Below, piece after piece: positions 61,297 to 64,000 of a DNA stretch of 64,000 bases (its first letter is position 1; every line of letters starts with the position of its first letter). Under the pieces are notes generated by a model that saw nothing but the letters and a program-made list of their open reading frames with translations, had not been told where the DNA came from and searched no databases. Source of the stretch: Chitinophaga sp. Ak27 (lineage in GTDB: Bacteria; Bacteroidota; Bacteroidia; Chitinophagales; Chitinophagaceae); assembly GCF_012726295.1 (NCBI RefSeq), contig NZ_JABAOB010000006.1:62001-126000 (forward strand), given 5' to 3'. A program made the translations under genes and the position numbers.

Positions 61297-61618
61297 TTAC
61301 TCCAGTTTCCCGCCATTTATACTAATCAGGTATTTTCCCGGCGCGGTGGTCGGATAAAAATTTTCATATATCCTGCATGATTCTAGCATTTACTTCTTAA
61401 ATTGCTATAGTCATGCAGGTTGTTTCCATAGATCCCGCAATTGAACTCTCCGGACATTGCCTGCAGTGATCGCTGAACCCTTAAGCAATCCATCATCACG
61501 AACGTGAAGAAATACGCTAACTTTATGGTGAGCTATTGTTTTGGTATGCAGTAAGCTGTTCTTAATAGCCGTGTGCATAACATAAAGGTGAAGTTTTAAA
61601 GGTTAAAATTTTGGACGC
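61297..61618. other. Intergenic region before rng
   Basis: 322 bases. The first half holds a hairpin (61372-61419). A TAACTTTA box at 61518-61525 is the likely rng promoter, leaving a leader of about 90 bases. No other coding sequence recognised. Confidence 0.5.
61372..61419. terminator. Two-part hairpin after the bS22 gene
   Basis: CCTGCATGA (61372-61380) pairs with TCATGCAGG (61411-61419), and inside it TAGCATTT pairs with AAATTGCTA apart from one bulge. It is followed by TTGTTTCC on the plus strand. It is 76 bases after the stop of the small ribosomal protein gene and may terminate that transcript. Confidence 0.5.
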
Positions 61619-63169
61619 TTGAATAAGGAACTTATTATAAATGCGGCTCCCACAGGGGTGGAAATTGCGTTACTGGAAGATAAGAAGCTAGTTGAATTAC
61701 ATCACGAAAGTGGCAATCCTAACTTCGCAGTAGGCGATTTGTACCTGGGTAAAGTCAAAAAGCTGATACCCGGCTTAAATGCTGCATTTGTCGACGTAGG
61801 CTTCGAAAAAGATGCCTTTTTACATTATACGGATCTAAGCCCCTATATCCGCTCTATTCTTAAATTTACTGCCATGGCCATCAGCGATAAAACGCCCGAT
61901 GGTTTTGACTTCACTAAATTTAAAAATGAACCGGAAATAGTAAAGACCGGTAAAATTACGGACGTACTGGGAGGAAAACCCAATATCCTCGTACAAATTC
62001 TGAAAGAACCCATTTCTTCTAAAGGCCCACGCCTTAGCTGCGAAATCTCTTTACCCGGAAGATTTATCGTGTTAACACCCTTTAATGATATTGTTGCGGT
62101 TTCAAAGAAAATCCACTCTTCCGAAGAAAGAAAAAGATTGCAGAAAATCGTGGAAGCGATCAAAGCGCCCAACTTTGGCGTAATCGTTCGCACCGCCGCT
62201 GAAGGAAAGAAAACAGCAGAATTACACGAAGACCTGACAACCCTCGTTCAAACCTGGAAAAATATCCAGGCTAATCTCAATGGCGGCCAGGCTCCGCAGA
62301 AGATTCTCAGTGAACAAACCAAAACAACCAGTATTCTCCGGGATCTGCTGAACGAGAGCTTTAACCGTATCGTAGTCAACGACAAAAATATATATACAGA
62401 CGCTAAAACATATATCCAGAAAATTGCTCCGGAAAAGTCCGATATCGTTAACTACTATAATAACGGATCGCCCATTTTCGACAATTTCGGCATTACCCGG
62501 CAGGTAAAAGCCTCCTTCGGTAAAACCGTTAACCTCGATAGCGGTGTATATCTTATTATTGAAGCCACTGAAGCCCTGCACGTAGTAGACGTGAATAGCG
62601 GCTATAAAAGTTCCAGTAATAACCAGGAACAAAATGCTCTCGCCTCCAACCTGGAAGCCGCCGCAGAAATTGCCCGGCAACTGAGATTGCGAGACCTCGG
62701 CGGTATCATTATCATTGACTTCATTGATATGAAACTGCCGGAAAACAAAAAAGCCATCTTTGAAGCCATGGAAAAGTTCATGGCGCAAGACCGGGCTAAA
62801 CACACTATCTTACCTATATCGAAATTTGGGCTCATGCAGATTACCCGCCAGCGGGTAAAACCTGAGATCACGATATCTGTTGCGGAAGATTGTCCTACCT
62901 GCCGGGGAACAGGTAAAATCGGCGCCTCCATGCTGATTCTTGAAGACATTGAAAAAAATCTGCAATACCTGCTGAACCACCAGCATAAAGGACTAACCAT
63001 CCGCGTACATCCTATACTACATGCTTACCTAACTAAGGGATTCCTGGGATCCAAACAATGGAAATGGTATTTCCAGTATAAAAAATGGATCAAATTAAAA
63101 GCAGATGCTAACTACCATCTTACTGAATATCGCTTTTTCGACGCCAACGATGAAGAAATAAAGTTGTAA
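61619..63169 (+). CDS. rng: Ribonuclease G/E
   Basis: A 516-aa endoribonuclease that processes rRNA and cleaves mRNA. The S1-like domain is near residues 40-135 (VGDLYLGKVKKLIPGLNAAF, DVGFEKDAFLHYTDLSPY), with the RNase E/G insert. The DNase I-like catalytic part includes ALHVVDVNSGYKSS and GIIIIDFIDMKLP, which supply the two Asp for Mg2+. The zinc-link motif is CPTCRGTGKI. The C-terminal degradosome scaffold of RNase E is absent, so it is closer to RNase G. The start is TTG at 61619; no ATG or GTG fits the frame upstream. A perfect palindromic terminator follows the gene. Confidence 0.94.
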   Translation: MNKELIINAAPTGVEIALLEDKKLVELHHESGNPNFAVGDLYLGKVKKLIPGLNAAFVDVGFEKDAFLHYTDLSPYIRSILKFTAMAISDKTPDGFDFTKFKNEPEIVKTGKITDVLGGKPNILVQILKEPISSKGPRLSCEISLPGRFIVLTPFNDIVAVSKKIHSSEERKRLQKIVEAIKAPNFGVIVRTAAEGKKTAELHEDLTTLVQTWKNIQANLNGGQAPQKILSEQTKTTSILRDLLNESFNRIVVNDKNIYTDAKTYIQKIAPEKSDIVNYYNNGSPIFDNFGITRQVKASFGKTVNLDSGVYLIIEATEALHVVDVNSGYKSSSNNQEQNALASNLEAAAEIARQLRLRDLGGIIIIDFIDMKLPENKKAIFEAMEKFMAQDRAKHTILPISKFGLMQITRQRVKPEITISVAEDCPTCRGTGKIGASMLILEDIEKNLQYLLNHQHKGLTIRVHPILHAYLTKGFLGSKQWKWYFQYKKWIKLKADANYHLTEYRFFDANDEEIKL

Positions 63170-63182
63170 GAAAAAGGAACCT

Positions 63183-63242
63183 ATAAAACTATTAAACGAA
63201 TCGCCCCCGCAACCGCGGGGGCGATTCGTTTAATAGTTTTAT
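63183..63242. terminator. rng terminator, 28-bp perfect palindrome
   Basis: Left arm 63183-63210 and right arm 63215-63242 pair over 28 bases without a mismatch, with a 4-base AACC loop. The tip (GCCCCCGC/GCGGGGGC) is very G/C-rich and the base A/T-rich. It begins 13 bases after the rng stop. Confidence 0.88.
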
Positions 63243-63357
63243 CATTTTGTGTACTGCGCTTCTAAAACTATATATTTCATACATTTACCCTATTATCCCC
63301 ATTTATATTATTGTCATGATTGTTTTTAAGTAATTAAAATATACATCCATTACGCAT

Positions 63358-64000
63358 ATGACTATACGCCTTTACACCTCACTGGCTTTATTATCCCTGA
63401 TTATTTTCGCTGCCTGCCAGCAGCAGAGCGGGACCCGTAAGAAAACAAGAACAAGGGATACCACCCACTATACCAGGCAGGACTATATTGATCAGACGCT
63501 TGACAGCAATTATGTGAACCAGTTTCTGACAGCCAATACCTCCTATGATGCCTACGACGAATATATCCGTAATTTCTACCGCAAACGCGATTTCCATTAT
63601 GCCTGGATCGATAAAAACGGTTTAACAGAGCAGGCGGGCAACTTCATCAATATGATGAAAAATGACGCCGCTTATGGAATTAAAGACAGTAGCCTGATGA
63701 CGCCCGATCTGCAGCAGCTGACGGATACCATGCTGGTAAGCGATTCGGGGCTGAAGCCCGGCGATACTGCCATTCCGCGTATAGAAATGATGCTCACCGC
63801 TCAATTCTTTGCCTATGGTAATAAGGTCTGGGGCGGGTTGACCGCCGATTCTACCAAGGACCTGGAATGGTTTATTCCGCGTAAGAAGATTGATATGGAA
63901 AGCCTGCTGGACTCCATGGTGGCTAAGAAGAATAATGCCTTTGAAGATGATGAACCGGTAAACAGACAGTATATTCTCCTGCGTCAACAGCTGAAAAAAC
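63358..64000 (+). CDS. L,D-transpeptidase (YcbB-type) lipoprotein, 5' part
   Basis: Runs off the right edge; 214 codons are visible. The signal peptide (LALLSLIIFAAC) ends in a lipobox, then a hydrophilic Thr/Asp stretch. The scaffold domain follows, with YIRNFYRKRDFHYAWIDKNG and TAQFFAYGNKVWGGLTADST. This is the N-terminal scaffold of YcbB/LdtD-type transpeptidases, which build 3-3 crosslinks in peptidoglycan. The catalytic Cys region is outside the window. The start ATG is at 63358. Confidence 0.83.
   Translation, partial: MTIRLYTSLALLSLIIFAACQQQSGTRKKTRTRDTTHYTRQDYIDQTLDSNYVNQFLTANTSYDAYDEYIRNFYRKRDFHYAWIDKNGLTEQAGNFINMMKNDAAYGIKDSSLMTPDLQQLTDTMLVSDSGLKPGDTAIPRIEMMLTAQFFAYGNKVWGGLTADSTKDLEWFIPRKKIDMESLLDSMVAKKNNAFEDDEPVNRQYILLRQQLKK

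Noticed and set aside
1-64000. tRNA, rRNA, insertion sequences or prophage
   Set aside because: I saw no cloverleaf-type sequence, no transposase, integrase or terminal inverted-repeat pair around a transposase, and no phage structural genes.

Overview
The window is a stretch of chromosome from a Bacteroidota bacterium, most likely Chitinophagaceae (Chitinophaga-like). Evidence seen directly: the gliding genes gldD and gldE beside ssb and mutY, a DUF3109 protein, a 31-residue bS22/mS38-type ribosomal protein, a short CarB, BatB/BatC-type genes, many TTG starts, and promoter-like boxes of the Bacteroidota form TAnnTTTG upstream of several genes. The genus is inferred. No rRNA, tRNA, CRISPR array, insertion sequence or prophage was recognised.

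Layout. 1-3.8 kb: an Ig-like lipoprotein (cut by the window edge), an SRPBCC protein, an LpxR-type lipid A deacylase, a lipoprotein and an acetyl-CoA hydrolase/transferase. 4-6.8 kb: an acetyltransferase, a sigma-like factor with two related membrane partners, and a lipocalin-like lipoprotein. 7-11.6 kb: a metallo-beta-lactamase-fold hydrolase, an acetyltransferase, and a four-gene minus-strand operon (TsdA-like dihaem cytochrome, DsrE protein, ModA-like binding protein, LysR regulator) that looks like a sulfur-compound oxidation and sensing module. 11.8-14.2 kb: a Lys/Ala-rich exported protein and ispG. 14.3-21.2 kb: an AraC regulator and a TolC-RND-MFP efflux operon with a 21-bp-spaced direct repeat before its promoter. 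21.5-25.7 kb: BatC/BatB-type genes, a class D beta-lactamase homologue that has lost its catalytic Ser and Lys, and kbl. 26-32.8 kb: an ECF sigma / duplicated-domain anti-sigma pair, an outer-membrane barrel, an M16 protease and an L,D-transpeptidase. 33-37.6 kb: hydrolase, acs, TPR protein and a small HTH-like protein. 38-41.3 kb: tandem-XRE regulator, deoxyribonucleotidase, DeoR regulator and MFS transporter. 41.3-43.2 kb: a compact putative RiPP operon, made of a 79-aa CxxC peptide, a DUF692/MNIO iron oxidase and a partner protein. 43.5-53.9 kb: carB, comEC, a tail-fibre-like surface protein, purH, and a third sigma gene followed by a TonB-like protein that carries SusC-plug-like motifs. 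53.9-64 kb: a LutB-like protein, DUF3109, gldD-gldE, ssb, mutY, an HU-family gene, a TPR gene, bS22, RNase G and the start of a YcbB-type L,D-transpeptidase.

Most of the window is ordinary chromosomal housekeeping. The parts that deserve a second look are the MNIO peptide operon with a hairpin between peptide and enzyme genes, a pair of long palindromic elements with a conserved core (near 6.9 and 24.5 kb), the catalytically dead beta-lactamase homologue, the sulfur module, and the anti-sigma/TonB protein that imitates SusC sequence.
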